Below, piece after piece: positions 16,675 to 24,924 of a stretch of DNA of 64,000 nucleotides. Position numbers and translations under genes: made by a program. How positions within the stretch are numbered: the stretch's first letter is position 1; every line of letters starts with the position of its first letter. Origin of the DNA: Robinsoniella peoriensis (GTDB lineage: Bacteria > Bacillota > Clostridia > Lachnospirales > Lachnospiraceae); assembly GCF_042680125.1 (NCBI RefSeq), contig NZ_JBHTNY010000034.1; one strand, 5' to 3'. The notes beneath the pieces were generated by a model, which was not told the origin of the DNA, did not search any database, and was given only the letters and a program-made list of their open reading frames with translations.

Positions 16675-17498
16675 TAGCGGCCACCTCCTTTTTTCCCTTT
16701 ATATTCAACCAGATTTCTTAAAATAAGAATAACAACTGCCAGCAGCACCAGAATCGTAGACACTGCAAATGCCTGTGAAAACTTAAATTCATTGTATAAA
16801 ATCTCCACATGAAGCGGCAATGTGTTGGTTTTCCCTCTCAGATGTCCGGAAATAACGGACACTGCTCCAAACTCTCCTACTGCTCTGGCTGTACATAAAA
16901 TAATTCCATATAGCAAAGCCCACTTTATATGAGGAAATGTAATCTTACGAAAGATCGTAAAGCCTCCCGCTCCCATAAGTGCTGCCGCCTCTTCCTCATC
17001 GGTTCCCTGGGCATTCAGTACCGGTATCAGCTCCCTGGAAATAAAGGGAAATGTAACAAAAATCGTTGCCAGTATAATGCCGGGAATAGCAAATACAATT
17101 TTAATATCCGCCGTCTGCAGCAGAGGATATGCCCACCCGATTCTGCCAAAGGTCATAGAAAGCACCAGACCGGCTATAACCGGGGAAATGGCAAATGGAA
17201 TGTCAATCAGTGTTGTTACAAACTTCTTTCCCCGGAAATGGTACTTGGTCACTGCCCAGGCTGCAAAAACTCCGAACAGGGTATTTACCGCTACCGCAGC
17301 CCCCGTCGCTTTTAATGTGAGAAAAAAGGCTTTCAGCGTATATTCATCTGTGATTGCCTTTGTATAAGCTTCCCAGCCTCCCCGCATTGCCTCTCTTACA
17401 ATTACAAGTAACGGCAGAATCAGCAATACCGTTAAAAAAATAAGACTGATTCCGATCAGTACTATTTTTGTAACCCGGTTTTCCTGTTTTTCTTTCAT
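16674..17498 (-). CDS. cysW: Sulfate ABC transporter permease (CysW)
   Basis: A 274-residue membrane protein with six predicted helices and the cytoplasmic EEAAALMGAGGFTIFRKITFPHI coupling loop. I start it at ATG 17498 (MKEKQENRV), which has AGGAGGAAG in front; an upstream in-frame start at 17537 would overlap cysT and has no ribosome site. It pairs with CysT to form the channel. Confidence 0.92.
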   Translation of the reverse strand: MKEKQENRVTKIVLIGISLIFLTVLLILPLLVIVREAMRGGWEAYTKAITDEYTLKAFFLTLKATGAAVAVNTLFGVFAAWAVTKYHFRGKKFVTTLIDIPFAISPVIAGLVLSMTFGRIGWAYPLLQTADIKIVFAIPGIILATIFVTFPFISRELIPVLNAQGTDEEEAAALMGAGGFTIFRKITFPHIKWALLYGIILCTARAVGEFGAVSVISGHLRGKTNTLPLHVEILYNEFKFSQAFAVSTILVLLAVVILILRNLVEYKGKKGGGR

Positions 17499-17511
17499 AT
17501 CCGCCTTCCTC

Positions 17512-18345
17512 CTATTCTCCTGCAAACTTTCCCGCATAGATCTGTACCGAGTTAATCAATAATAATATTAAAAATGAGATCAGAAGCATTACCAACGCAA
17601 TTGCTGTGGCTCCTTCATAATCGAATTGTTCCAGTTTTCCCATAATCAGCAACGGGGCGATCTCTGTTTTATATGGAATATTTCCTGCAATAAATACCAC
17701 ACTGCCATACTCCCCAAGGGCTCTGGCAAATGCCAAACCAAATCCGGTCAGCAGCGCCGGTGTAATCTCCGGCAGTATAATGCAGAAAAAAGAAACCACT
17801 CTTCCGGCACCAAGCATCGCTGCTGCCTCCTCATATTGTCTGTCTAACTTTTCAAGAACAGGTTGAACTGACCTTACGATAAATGGTATCCCGATAAATA
17901 TCATGGCTATGGTAATTCCAACACGGGTATAGGCAATTTTAATTCCTGCCTTTGCAAACAGTCCGCCAATCCACCCATTATCGGAATACAGCGTCGTTAG
18001 CGCAATACCTGCTACTGCTGTGGGAATCGCAAATGGCAGTTCAATCAAACCATCTGCAATTCGTTTCAATGGAAAATCATACCTTACCAGAACCCAGGCT
18101 AAGATGACCCCAAAAAAACTATTGATCAGCGCCGCAATCAATGCACACAGAAAACTCACCTTATAGCCGTCCATAATTCTCCTGTCCGTAACAATCCCTA
18201 CGAATTCGGCAAATCCCAGCCCTGATGCGCTGATCACAATAGACGCCAGGGGAATGATAACGATCAGCCCAAGCAATGCCAGTGTAATACCCATTGTGAG
18301 ACCGAATCCCGGAATCACTCTTTTTGATCTTTGTTTTCTTTTCAT
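17512..18345 (-). CDS. cysT: Sulfate ABC transporter permease (CysT/CysU)
   Basis: A 277-residue six-helix permease with coupling motif YEEAAAMLGAGRVVSFFCIILPEI and the RALGEYGSVVFIAGN signature typical of sulfate and molybdate permeases. It lies 81 bp downstream of cysP and 13 bp before cysW. Confidence 0.92.
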   Translation of the reverse strand: MKRKQRSKRVIPGFGLTMGITLALLGLIVIIPLASIVISASGLGFAEFVGIVTDRRIMDGYKVSFLCALIAALINSFFGVILAWVLVRYDFPLKRIADGLIELPFAIPTAVAGIALTTLYSDNGWIGGLFAKAGIKIAYTRVGITIAMIFIGIPFIVRSVQPVLEKLDRQYEEAAAMLGAGRVVSFFCIILPEITPALLTGFGLAFARALGEYGSVVFIAGNIPYKTEIAPLLIMGKLEQFDYEGATAIALVMLLISFLILLLINSVQIYAGKFAGE

Positions 18346-18426
18346 ATATTTCCTTTCTCAGGGCGCAAATCCTGATGTCATAAATTTCAGTCACACTCTG
18401 GTCTTCTGCCGTTTCAGATCCCCATT

Positions 18427-19515
18427 TTAATTTGCTTCATAGATCTGGTCAAAGATACCACCGTCATCAAAATGTTTCTTCTGTACTTCTTCCCAACCGC
18501 CAAAGATTTTATCATCTATGGTAACCAGATTCATTTTCAGATTAAACTGTTTCCCATACTGAGAAGCAACTTTCTCATCTGAAGGGCGATAGTAATTTTC
18601 GGCGGCAATCCGCTGTCCCTCCTCTGAATAGAGGTACTCCAGGTAGGCCTGAGCTGCCTTTCTGGTTCCTCTCTCATCTACCGTCTGATCCACTACTGCC
18701 ACAGGGGGCTCCGCTTTGATACTGATATCCGGTGTAATTAATTCATATTCATCAGGATGTTCCTTCATCGCCAGATATGCTTCATTCTCCCAGGCGAGAA
18801 GAACATCCCCCTGCCCGTTTTCCACAAATGTTGTCGTTGCGCCTCTGGCTCCCGAATCTAAAACCAGCACATTATCATATAACTTTTTGATAAACGATTT
18901 CACATTTTCCTCATCTCCCTGATAAGCTTTCTCTGCATAAGCCCATGCTGCAAGATAATTCCACCTGGCTCCGCCTGACGTCTTGGGATTTGGTGTAATG
19001 ACCTTTACATCTGGCTTGATCAGATCCTGCCATCCGCTGATCTGTGCCGGATTTCCCTTTCTTACGAGAAAAACAATGGTGGATGTATAAGGAGCACTGT
19101 TATCCTGCAGCTTACTCTGCCAGCCTTCCTTAATCAGTCCTGCATCCTGAATTGCTGTAATATCTGCTGCCAGTGCAAGTGTAACCACATCTGCCTCATT
19201 ACCTTCAATAACGGACCTCGCCTGCTTTCCGGAACCCCCATGCGACTGTGTAATCTCGATCTCCTGACCCGTTTTTTCTTTCCAATATTTTGCAAAAGCC
19301 TCATTATAACGTTCATACAATTCCCTGGTTGGATCATAGGAAACATTCGTGAGTTCTATCTTCTCCGTATTCGATCCCTCTTTCGCCTCTGCACTGGAAG
19401 CTTCTTTTTGGCAGCCCGTTAGTGCTGCTGCCGATAATAAAATAGTTGTTAATAGCATCGTCAATCTGATCTTTCTTCCTTTTATTGCTAAGTCACTCTT
19501 CTTTTCATTTTTCAT
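18427..19515 (-). CDS. cysP: Sulfate-binding lipoprotein (CysP/Sbp)
   Basis: A 362-residue substrate-binding lipoprotein anchored at Cys35 (lipobox AALTGC). Family marks include LTNVSYDPTRELYERYNEAF near the mature N-terminus, QSHGGSGKQARSVIEG (sulfate-binding Ser/Gly loop), and TPNPKTSGGARWNYLAAWAYA. Long N-terminal charged region (MKNEKKSDLAIKGRK) before the hydrophobic core. The start lies only 45 nt after an intrinsic terminator, so expression probably depends on read-through of that terminator. Confidence 0.93.
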   Translation of the reverse strand: MKNEKKSDLAIKGRKIRLTMLLTTILLSAAALTGCQKEASSAEAKEGSNTEKIELTNVSYDPTRELYERYNEAFAKYWKEKTGQEIEITQSHGGSGKQARSVIEGNEADVVTLALAADITAIQDAGLIKEGWQSKLQDNSAPYTSTIVFLVRKGNPAQISGWQDLIKPDVKVITPNPKTSGGARWNYLAAWAYAEKAYQGDEENVKSFIKKLYDNVLVLDSGARGATTTFVENGQGDVLLAWENEAYLAMKEHPDEYELITPDISIKAEPPVAVVDQTVDERGTRKAAQAYLEYLYSEEGQRIAAENYYRPSDEKVASQYGKQFNLKMNLVTIDDKIFGGWEEVQKKHFDDGGIFDQIYEAN

Positions 19516-19559
19516 AATTTATCCCCTCTCTTTCTATATTGAAAACTGCAGTACTGTAC

Positions 19560-19612
19560 AAAAAAACTAGAGATTTCGAAAATAATTTTTTCCGAAACCT
19601 CCAGTTGACTGG
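19560..19612 (-). terminator. Terminator/attenuator between yezD and cysP with overlapping alternative hairpin
   Basis: On the minus strand CTGGAGGTTTCGGAAAA (starting 19604) pairs over about 16 bp, with some G-U pairs, with TTTTCGAAATCTCTAG (ending 19567), followed by seven T (19560-19566). A small competing hairpin CCAGT-CA-ACTGG (19601-19612) uses the first bases of the terminator stem. A terminator placed inside the operon, just before the first structural gene, is the usual sign of attenuation. Confidence 0.75.
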
Positions 19613-19617
19613 TCAGT

Positions 19618-19773
19618 TTATCTTAATCTTTCTTTTACATTTTTTTCAATCTGAACGATTCGTCCATCCTGGATGATAACCGAAACGGCACCATACTGCA
19701 CCGACTCAATTGCCTGTATAACTTTTGTTATATCATCTCTCTGTCCGTAAGAATCCACTTTCTTTTTTTCCAT
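19618..19773 (-). CDS. yezD: YezD family small protein (DUF2292)
   Basis: A 51-residue protein, MEKKKVDSYGQRDD then ITKVIQAIESVQYGAVSV and IIQDGRIVQIEKNVKERLR. The IxxALxSxxYGxVxIxIxDGxxVQIExxEKxR pattern is that of YezD (DUF2292), a small family commonly found next to sulfur-assimilation genes in Firmicutes; its biochemical role is unknown. AAGAGGTGG lies 4 nt before ATG. It sits 18 nt after the cysteine-rich leader peptide and directly before the attenuator, so it belongs to the regulatory head of the sulfate operon. Confidence 0.85.
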   Translation of the reverse strand: MEKKKVDSYGQRDDITKVIQAIESVQYGAVSVIIQDGRIVQIEKNVKERLR

Positions 19774-19791
19774 TCATCCACCTCTTAACTT

Positions 19792-19839
19792 TCATATGCA
19801 AATACAGCAGTGCACCTGACAGGAACAACATCGGCACAT
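19792..19839 (-). CDS. Cysteine-rich leader peptide of the sulfate operon
   Basis: ATG at 19839, preceded by a near-perfect AGAGGAGG ribosome site, opens a 15-codon frame MCRCCSCQVHCCICI with seven cysteines, ending TGA. The same frame also has an upstream ATG at 19887 with its own AAAGGAG site, giving a 31-residue form. Runs of the regulatory amino acid's codons in a short translated leader, ahead of a biosynthetic operon and a terminator, are the classical plan of ribosome-mediated attenuation; cysteine-codon leaders of this kind have been described for sulfur genes in actinobacteria. Here cysteine shortage would stall the ribosome. The mechanism is inferred. Confidence 0.75.
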   Translation of the reverse strand: MCRCCSCQVHCCICI

Positions 19840-19959
19840 TCGTGCCTCCTCTATGTATATTTGATTTTGGTTTCTTCGAATATTCATGTGAATTCTCCTT
19901 TCATACTTTTCTAATCCCATATAACCTATTAAGTATATCAAGTTAGTATGATATTAGCT

Positions 19960-19987
19960 ATTATATCCTTAATTTTACATTTGTCAA
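19960..19987 (-). promoter_or_regulatory. Promoter of the leader-yezD-cys operon
   Basis: On the minus strand TTGACA (19982-19987) and TATAAT (19960-19965) are 16 bp apart, giving a start near 19953 and a leader of about 66 nt to the first ATG. Confidence 0.75.
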
Positions 19988-20010
19988 GTGGTTTTTTGAA
20001 ATTAAATCTG

Positions 20011-20028
20011 GAAATCAGATCTGATTTC
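20011..20028. promoter_or_regulatory. 18-bp perfect palindrome upstream of the cys promoter
   Basis: GAAATCAGATCTGATTTC is a perfect palindrome centred about 66 bp upstream of the predicted transcription start, where LysR-type activators usually bind. Additional GAAAT/ATTTC half-sites lie on both sides (19998, 20035). The regulator is not in the window. Confidence 0.5.
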
Positions 20029-20160
20029 AAATTTGGATTTCAAATCGGGAATTTAAATTAGGAAATACATAATACTCAATAAGCATATGATCGGTTCTAG
20101 AAAATATATTCACAATTTTACTAATCGGTTCTATAATTTTGATAGGCATTTTGCTGATTA

Positions 20161-20267
20161 GGGGTTGCTGATTGAAGACGCTTTAGAGCAGCATCCGACT
20201 GGCTCCCATGGGTTGCTAAACGGGCATTGAGCTGCGAAAGCCTTCCGGATTTTACAGCGAATGCCCG
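20161..20267. other. Intergenic repeat copy and hairpin after the MATE gene
   Basis: 20161-20186 (GGGGTTGCTGATTGAAGACGC) belongs to the dispersed repeat also at 21689 and 63872. CGGGCATT (20221-20228) and AATGCCCG (20260-20267) form a hairpin just past the MATE stop codon (minus strand), perhaps its terminator although no long T-run follows. Confidence 0.45.
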
Positions 20268-20281
20268 ACTCAACTACACAT

Positions 20282-21622
20282 CTATTTCACATTTTTCAAG
20301 TACTTCCCAGTTCTCACCCTATACACAAAGCATATTGACCGGAAAAGCCAGTCGATAGCCATAGCTGCCCATACTCCCAGGAGCCCCATTTCAAAATGCA
20401 GTCCCAGCAGATAACTAAACCCTACCCGAAATATCCACATAGAACTAATGGATACCACCATTGTATAAGGAGCGTCAAAAGATGCCCTTAGTACATTGGG
20501 GAGGGAAAATGCCAGGGGCCAGAGAAGCGCTGCACAAACGCTGTGAAATATAACGATTTGTTTTGCCATCACAGAAGCTTCCGAGGACACATGATAGATT
20601 CCCACAATGGGACCTGCCATGAGAATAATGCCTATATTCAGCAATGCCATGAATAGATAAGCATACTTTATCAGTTTAACTGTATAACGCCTGGATTCGT
20701 CATATGCCCCTGCTCCCACAGACTGTCCCACCACGGTAATCAGCGCAGTTCCTACAGCAGATGCCGGAATAACTGCACAGCCGGCTACTACACCTACAAT
20801 AGCATTGGCAGCAATCGACGCGGTGCCAAATCCGGCAATCAGGCTTTGTACCAGAATCTTTCCAATCTGAAAGATGCAGTTATCAAGCCCGGTAGGAACC
20901 CCTATCCGCAAAATATCCTTAATAATTCCAGGTTGAAACCCCAGTCGGAAATGCCTTTCATAATGTATGTCTTTCTTCTGGTCATGAAGAATCACCAGCA
21001 TAATCACAGCTCCTGCCGCCCTGGACAATAAAGTGGAAAATGCAACCCCAAATACACCCATATGAAATACAAAAATCAGTATTGCATTTCCGGTTACATT
21101 CATGATATTCATCAATATAGAGGTATACATTGCTGTTTTGGAATTCCCCATAGACCGCAGCAACGCCGTGCTTGCACTGTATATCCCCAAAAAAGGAAAT
21201 GACAATGCAGTCAGGTAAAAATAAACTACTGCATTTTCCATTACCGCCTTTTCTACATTTCCAAAAATGGATGCAAGAATGAATCGATTTCCAACCAGTG
21301 ATATCACCATGATCAAAGATGCCATACCCGTTATGGCTAACAGCAGCTGATCTGCAGTCTTACAGGCTCTTTGCGTATTTTTCTCGCCCAGCCGGTGCGC
21401 AGCCACAACTGCACCACCAGTTGACAGGCATACAAAAATATTAATCAATAATATATTGATGGAATCTACCAGCGAAACTCCGGATACCGCTGCTTCTCCC
21501 ACACCGGACACCATAACGGTATCCGCCATTCCCACCGTGACTCCAAGTATCTGTTCCAGAATCAAAGGAATAATCAATGCTTTCAACTGCCTGTTTGAAA
21601 ATATTTCTTTTTTATTTCCCAT
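20282..21622 (-). CDS. MATE family multidrug/sodium antiporter
   Basis: A 446-residue membrane protein with about twelve predicted helices in two homologous halves, opening with IFSNRQLKALIIPLILEQILGVTVGMADTVMVSGVGEAAVSGVSL, the N-terminal MATE signature. It would export cationic compounds using Na+ or H+. The start at 21622 (MGNKKEIF) is chosen because 67 further in-frame codons upstream are derived from intergenic repeat DNA. Its ribosome site is weak (AGAG near 10 nt). No regulator is adjacent. Confidence 0.9.
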   Translation of the reverse strand: MGNKKEIFSNRQLKALIIPLILEQILGVTVGMADTVMVSGVGEAAVSGVSLVDSINILLINIFVCLSTGGAVVAAHRLGEKNTQRACKTADQLLLAITGMASLIMVISLVGNRFILASIFGNVEKAVMENAVVYFYLTALSFPFLGIYSASTALLRSMGNSKTAMYTSILMNIMNVTGNAILIFVFHMGVFGVAFSTLLSRAAGAVIMLVILHDQKKDIHYERHFRLGFQPGIIKDILRIGVPTGLDNCIFQIGKILVQSLIAGFGTASIAANAIVGVVAGCAVIPASAVGTALITVVGQSVGAGAYDESRRYTVKLIKYAYLFMALLNIGIILMAGPIVGIYHVSSEASVMAKQIVIFHSVCAALLWPLAFSLPNVLRASFDAPYTMVVSISSMWIFRVGFSYLLGLHFEMGLLGVWAAMAIDWLFRSICFVYRVRTGKYLKNVK

Positions 21623-21688
21623 TTTCAATCTCTGTCTTTCTAACGAATTCTTTATTCGTTGTTGATGATTATGTCTGTGAACTGCATT

Positions 21689-21740
21689 TGGGTTAAGCTG
21701 ATTAAGACGCTTTGTAAATGATAGGTAGTGTACAGAAAAA
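21689..21740 (+). repeat. Dispersed intergenic repeat copy (GACGCTTTGTA family)
   Basis: TGGGTTAAGCTGATTAAGACGC continuing to GCTTTGTAAA, then GGTAGTGTACAGAAAA, matches 63872-63930 closely and 20161 and 9023 partly. It lies between the MATE gene and the metallo-hydrolase gene. Confidence 0.6.
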
Positions 21741-21822
21741 TGGGTGCGGGAAACTGGTATGGGCTCCGTCAGCTGGCGCGGATAGCGGGTGCTATATAGT
21801 AGCATATTTACGCCGGGCGACA

Positions 21823-22545
21823 CTAGTACCGAAACTCTTCCTTCATTGGCTTAAACCAGGGATTATAATATACACCAAACTGCCGCTTTGCATCCATAAT
21901 CCTTCTATCGGCATCCGCAATGACATTTGCCCCAACATGCCCGAAACTAAATCCGTCAAAATGCATTGCAGTGAGCTTATCCAGGCTCTCCATCCAAAGC
22001 TTTGCATCAGACCCAATCTGTTCACTAAAGCCGCCCCAGATCGTATCCCCTGCAACTAAAAATTGATAACCGGCGCAATCCAAGGCAAAGCAGACGCTTC
22101 CTCTTGTATGCCCTGGTGTATGTACCACTGTCATTGTTATCTGGTTTCCAAAGTTTATCTGCTGACCATCCTTTAGGTACCCATTTACTATACAGGGAGG
22201 AAATGGATTGCCATAAAGCAATTCACCTGTGGTCAGGATCGGATCGCCCGTTTCCACCTGCCAGGCATCTGCTTCATGAATCATCACCCCGCATTTATAT
22301 TTTTGCTGAAATAACGCTGCCGCTCCAACATGATCGTAATGCCCGTGGGTTCCATAAATATACCGGATATCATCAGGCGCAAATCCCAGTAATCTGATAT
22401 TCTCTGTAATCCTGAAAAAGCCATCCGGCGTGCCGCAGTCCAACAGGTAAAGTCCCGCATCCCCCTCGATCAGATATGCTGTGGCATCAAAGGAATGGGA
22501 CAGAGATACACCTGCCACCATGTAAAGATGATTCATTAGTTTCAT
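21823..22545 (-). CDS. Metallo-beta-lactamase-fold hydrolase
   Basis: A 240-residue cytoplasmic protein with the zinc motif THGHYDHVG (about 73-81), the downstream HTPGHTRGS (about 148-156) and VAGDTIWGG metal ligands, and a final HVGAN histidine. These define a glyoxalase-II/hydrolase-type member, not a true beta-lactamase. Start ATG 22545 is preceded by GAAGGGG; the frame extends ten codons further without a site. Substrate unknown. Confidence 0.88.
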   Translation of the reverse strand: MKLMNHLYMVAGVSLSHSFDATAYLIEGDAGLYLLDCGTPDGFFRITENIRLLGFAPDDIRYIYGTHGHYDHVGAAALFQQKYKCGVMIHEADAWQVETGDPILTTGELLYGNPFPPCIVNGYLKDGQQINFGNQITMTVVHTPGHTRGSVCFALDCAGYQFLVAGDTIWGGFSEQIGSDAKLWMESLDKLTAMHFDGFSFGHVGANVIADADRRIMDAKRQFGVYYNPWFKPMKEEFRY

Positions 22546-22716
22546 AGTTCCCCTTCTTTTGCATAAATGTAACAAATATGCCGCTTCTTTTGATGATGAT
22601 CAGATTTTCCAAGCTTTTGATCCTACGATTACTTCCATTTTCATGGTTCAGGATTTTTCAGAAATTGCCATGTATGCCGCTGATTTATTATTGCGCCGTA
22701 ACTTCGGCGTATTTCC

Positions 22717-24150
22717 TTACTGACTCACATAATTATAATTGCTATCATCGCAAATAATACAAAATTTCATTGTCTTCAAATCTGCATCCAGCACCGCTCT
22801 GCATCCATTACTTTCCCTTATTATCCTAAGTTTATCATCTGCCGTTTCTTCAGCACAAAAAATATCATCAAATGCCCTGTATTCATTCCGTATCCGCATA
22901 AGCCTGCACAGTTCTTTTACCACCGGCTTTTGCACCTCCTGCTCGACTTCCGCAACTGTATAGTTATGTCTGCTGATATTTCTTGGGAAGTCTGTCTTTT
23001 TCATTAATTCATAATCATTTTCTCCCGCCAGAAGCCCCATATAATATACTTGTGGGATACCGGGCGCGAAAAACTGGATGGCTCTCGCCAGAAGATAAGC
23101 ATCATCTTTACATTCCAGCGCCGAATAGTAAGTACAGTTGATCTGATATACCACCGGTTTCTCATTTGCTTTTGCAGAAAAATCCATTTTAAAATTTGCA
23201 CCGCACTTTTCTGTTACCTTTATTACATGTTCCAGCTCTTCACTGCTCAGTAAATCTTCCACATCCACTGTTCCGATTCCATCATGAGTATCCAGCGTAG
23301 TGTATTGATTACGCGGGCAGATTTCAAACCAATGTTTTAACCTTTTGACACTGCCTGTATATAGTGTATGCAGCACCAGCACTGGCAGGGCAAAATCATA
23401 TACCGCATATCCTTTATCCGCGATTTTCATCTGCACTTTATAATGGTCGTGAATTTCAGGAAGCATCGGAATATGCTTTTCATCCAGAATCTTTTGTACC
23501 CGTTCCATAAGTTCCCACATCTCAGGCTCTATAAAAAAGCAGGAAGTCTGATATTTCTTTGTAGCAAAGGCAAATGCATCCAAACGAATCAACGCACCAC
23601 CGTTATCCATTAAAAACCGGAGGGAACGCTCTATAAACTCCCAGGTAATTGATGATTCCATATTTAAATCCATCTGTTCTTCGCTGAAAGTACACCAGAT
23701 ATTTTCATGCGTACCATCCCGAAAAGTGATATCCTCACAGGGTGCATGGTTTTTCCTCTTATTAAGCATTGCTACGTCTGCCGGAGAAGGCTCTCCTTCC
23801 GGCCAAAATTCTTTAAAGCGGATAAACATATCTTTATATTCTGACTTATCATGTTTTTCTATAAAATCCTGAAACTGGGCAGATTGTCTGGAAAGATGAT
23901 TAATCATAAAATCAAACATTAACTCATAATTTTCAGACAACGCATGAATATCGTCCCAATTGCCAAATGCCGGTTCCACTTCTTCATAGGTAGTAGGCGC
24001 GAATCCTCTGTCTCCGGTAGATGGGAAAAACGGAAGAATATGAATCGCGCCTATTTCCTGCGAAAAATACAAATCCAGCATTTCTTTTAACTCTTTTAAG
24101 TTCTTACCAAAGCTGTCAGCATAGGTAATCAGCATTATTTTATTATTCAT
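22717..24150 (-). CDS. GH13_18 phosphorylase (sucrose phosphorylase type)
   Basis: A 477-residue enzyme of the sucrose phosphorylase subfamily of GH13: KIMLITYADSFGKNLKEL start, DFMINHLSRQS, nucleophile Asp191 in LIRLDAFAFA, acid/base Glu232 in LPEIHDHY, and TLDTHDGIG. These catalytic positions equal those of characterised bifidobacterial sucrose phosphorylase. It would cleave an alpha-glucoside with phosphate to give glucose 1-phosphate; sucrose, sucrose 6-phosphate and glucosylglycerate are alternatives that cannot be separated here. I start at ATG 24150; the longer frame enters a repeat. A 25-codon upstream frame overlaps this start. Confidence 0.88.
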   Translation of the reverse strand: MNNKIMLITYADSFGKNLKELKEMLDLYFSQEIGAIHILPFFPSTGDRGFAPTTYEEVEPAFGNWDDIHALSENYELMFDFMINHLSRQSAQFQDFIEKHDKSEYKDMFIRFKEFWPEGEPSPADVAMLNKRKNHAPCEDITFRDGTHENIWCTFSEEQMDLNMESSITWEFIERSLRFLMDNGGALIRLDAFAFATKKYQTSCFFIEPEMWELMERVQKILDEKHIPMLPEIHDHYKVQMKIADKGYAVYDFALPVLVLHTLYTGSVKRLKHWFEICPRNQYTTLDTHDGIGTVDVEDLLSSEELEHVIKVTEKCGANFKMDFSAKANEKPVVYQINCTYYSALECKDDAYLLARAIQFFAPGIPQVYYMGLLAGENDYELMKKTDFPRNISRHNYTVAEVEQEVQKPVVKELCRLMRIRNEYRAFDDIFCAEETADDKLRIIRESNGCRAVLDADLKTMKFCIICDDSNYNYVSQ

Positions 24151-24220
24151 TTTTATACCCGTTGCATATTGCTGGCTTGCCTGCAATACTTCCACAATAT
24201 AGCGTGTTTGAAAGAATCAT
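24143..24220 (-). CDS. Upstream micro-ORF overlapping the GH13 start
   Basis: ATG 24220 with AAAGGAAG 7 nt in front encodes MILSNTLYCGSIAGKPAICN-GYKNE and stops with TAA overlapping the GH13 start region (24143-24150). The sequence is a copy of the repeat ahead of cysD, where the same frame is fused to the gene. Translation would couple to the GH13 gene. Whether it is made as a peptide is unknown. Confidence 0.4.
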   Translation of the reverse strand: MILSNTLYCGSIAGKPAICNGYKNE

Positions 24221-24240
24221 ACCGTGGCTTCCTTTCCATT
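24151..24240 (-). repeat. Palindrome-plus-ribosome-site repeat upstream of the GH13 gene
   Basis: Near copy of 13298-13386. Contains TATTGC/GCAATA palindrome (24167-24188), AGCGTGTTTGAAAG (24201-24214, plus strand), and GGGTATAAAA ending at the gene's ATG. Confidence 0.65.
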
Positions 24241-24266
24241 CATAATTTTTTCAACCTTATTTCCCT

Positions 24267-24857
24267 TCACTCCGGAATGCTCTGGGGTTCCCCCAGAATC
24301 TTAGACATAATGATTGTTTTGGATATGCTTTCCAAAACTTCCATTTTATTGTAGGCCTCTATCAGATCTTTCCCATACGTTAACGCACCATGATTTTTAA
24401 GCAAAATTGCATTGGAAACAGATACATGGGGTTCTATCGCATCTGCCAGCGCACGTGTCCCTGGCGTTGCATACTCTGCAAGCGCAATATCCGGCAGCAT
24501 CATTCTGGTTTCAATCAGATAATTGTCCGGAATATTTATTCCTGCCAGTGCAAATGCTGTTGCGCAGACCGGATGAGTATGAATCACAGCATTTACATCC
24601 GGTCTCATCTGATAGATCAATTGATGCATCGGATATTCTTTTGAGGCTCGCCCGTTTCCTTCCAGGGTATTGCCCAAAAGATCCAGCACCATGATATATT
24701 CCGGCAGTAACAGACCTTTATTCATTCCCGAAGGTGACAGTAAAATATGATCTTTAGACACCTTCATACTGATATTGCCATCACATGCAGTTACTAATTG
24801 CCGCTCATAAAGCATACGGCAGATATTCACCAATGCTTGTTTTTCATCTATATACAC
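24267..24857 (-). CDS. Class II aldolase/adducin family (fuculose-phosphate aldolase type)
   Basis: A 196-residue zinc aldolase. Metal-binding residues are in place: His93 and His95 in IHTHPV, His156 in LKNHGALTYG, and catalytic Glu74 in SKEYPMHQ; the SGMNKG phosphate loop is present. It would split a phosphorylated deoxysugar, pentulose or sugar acid to dihydroxyacetone phosphate plus an aldehyde, or act like OtnC on 3-oxo-tetronate phosphate in view of the OtnK-like kinase in the same operon. GTG start with GAGGAGGG in front. Confidence 0.85.
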   Translation of the reverse strand: MYIDEKQALVNICRMLYERQLVTACDGNISMKVSKDHILLSPSGMNKGLLLPEYIMVLDLLGNTLEGNGRASKEYPMHQLIYQMRPDVNAVIHTHPVCATAFALAGINIPDNYLIETRMMLPDIALAEYATPGTRALADAIEPHVSVSNAILLKNHGALTYGKDLIEAYNKMEVLESISKTIIMSKILGEPQSIPE

Positions 24858-24924
24858 AAAATCCCTCCTCTTTCAATAGAACCTATAATGCTTATGGTCT
24901 GATCTGGATTTCCCAGCTGACACG

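Noticed and set aside
21623..21823. 67-residue N-terminal extension of the MATE protein
   Set aside because: It has no ribosome site, covers a dispersed repeat, and MATE proteins begin at the inner position.
21823..22545. Beta-lactamase activity for the MBL-fold protein
   Set aside because: The motif spacing and lack of a signal peptide fit general hydrolases; the fold alone is not evidence of antibiotic hydrolysis.
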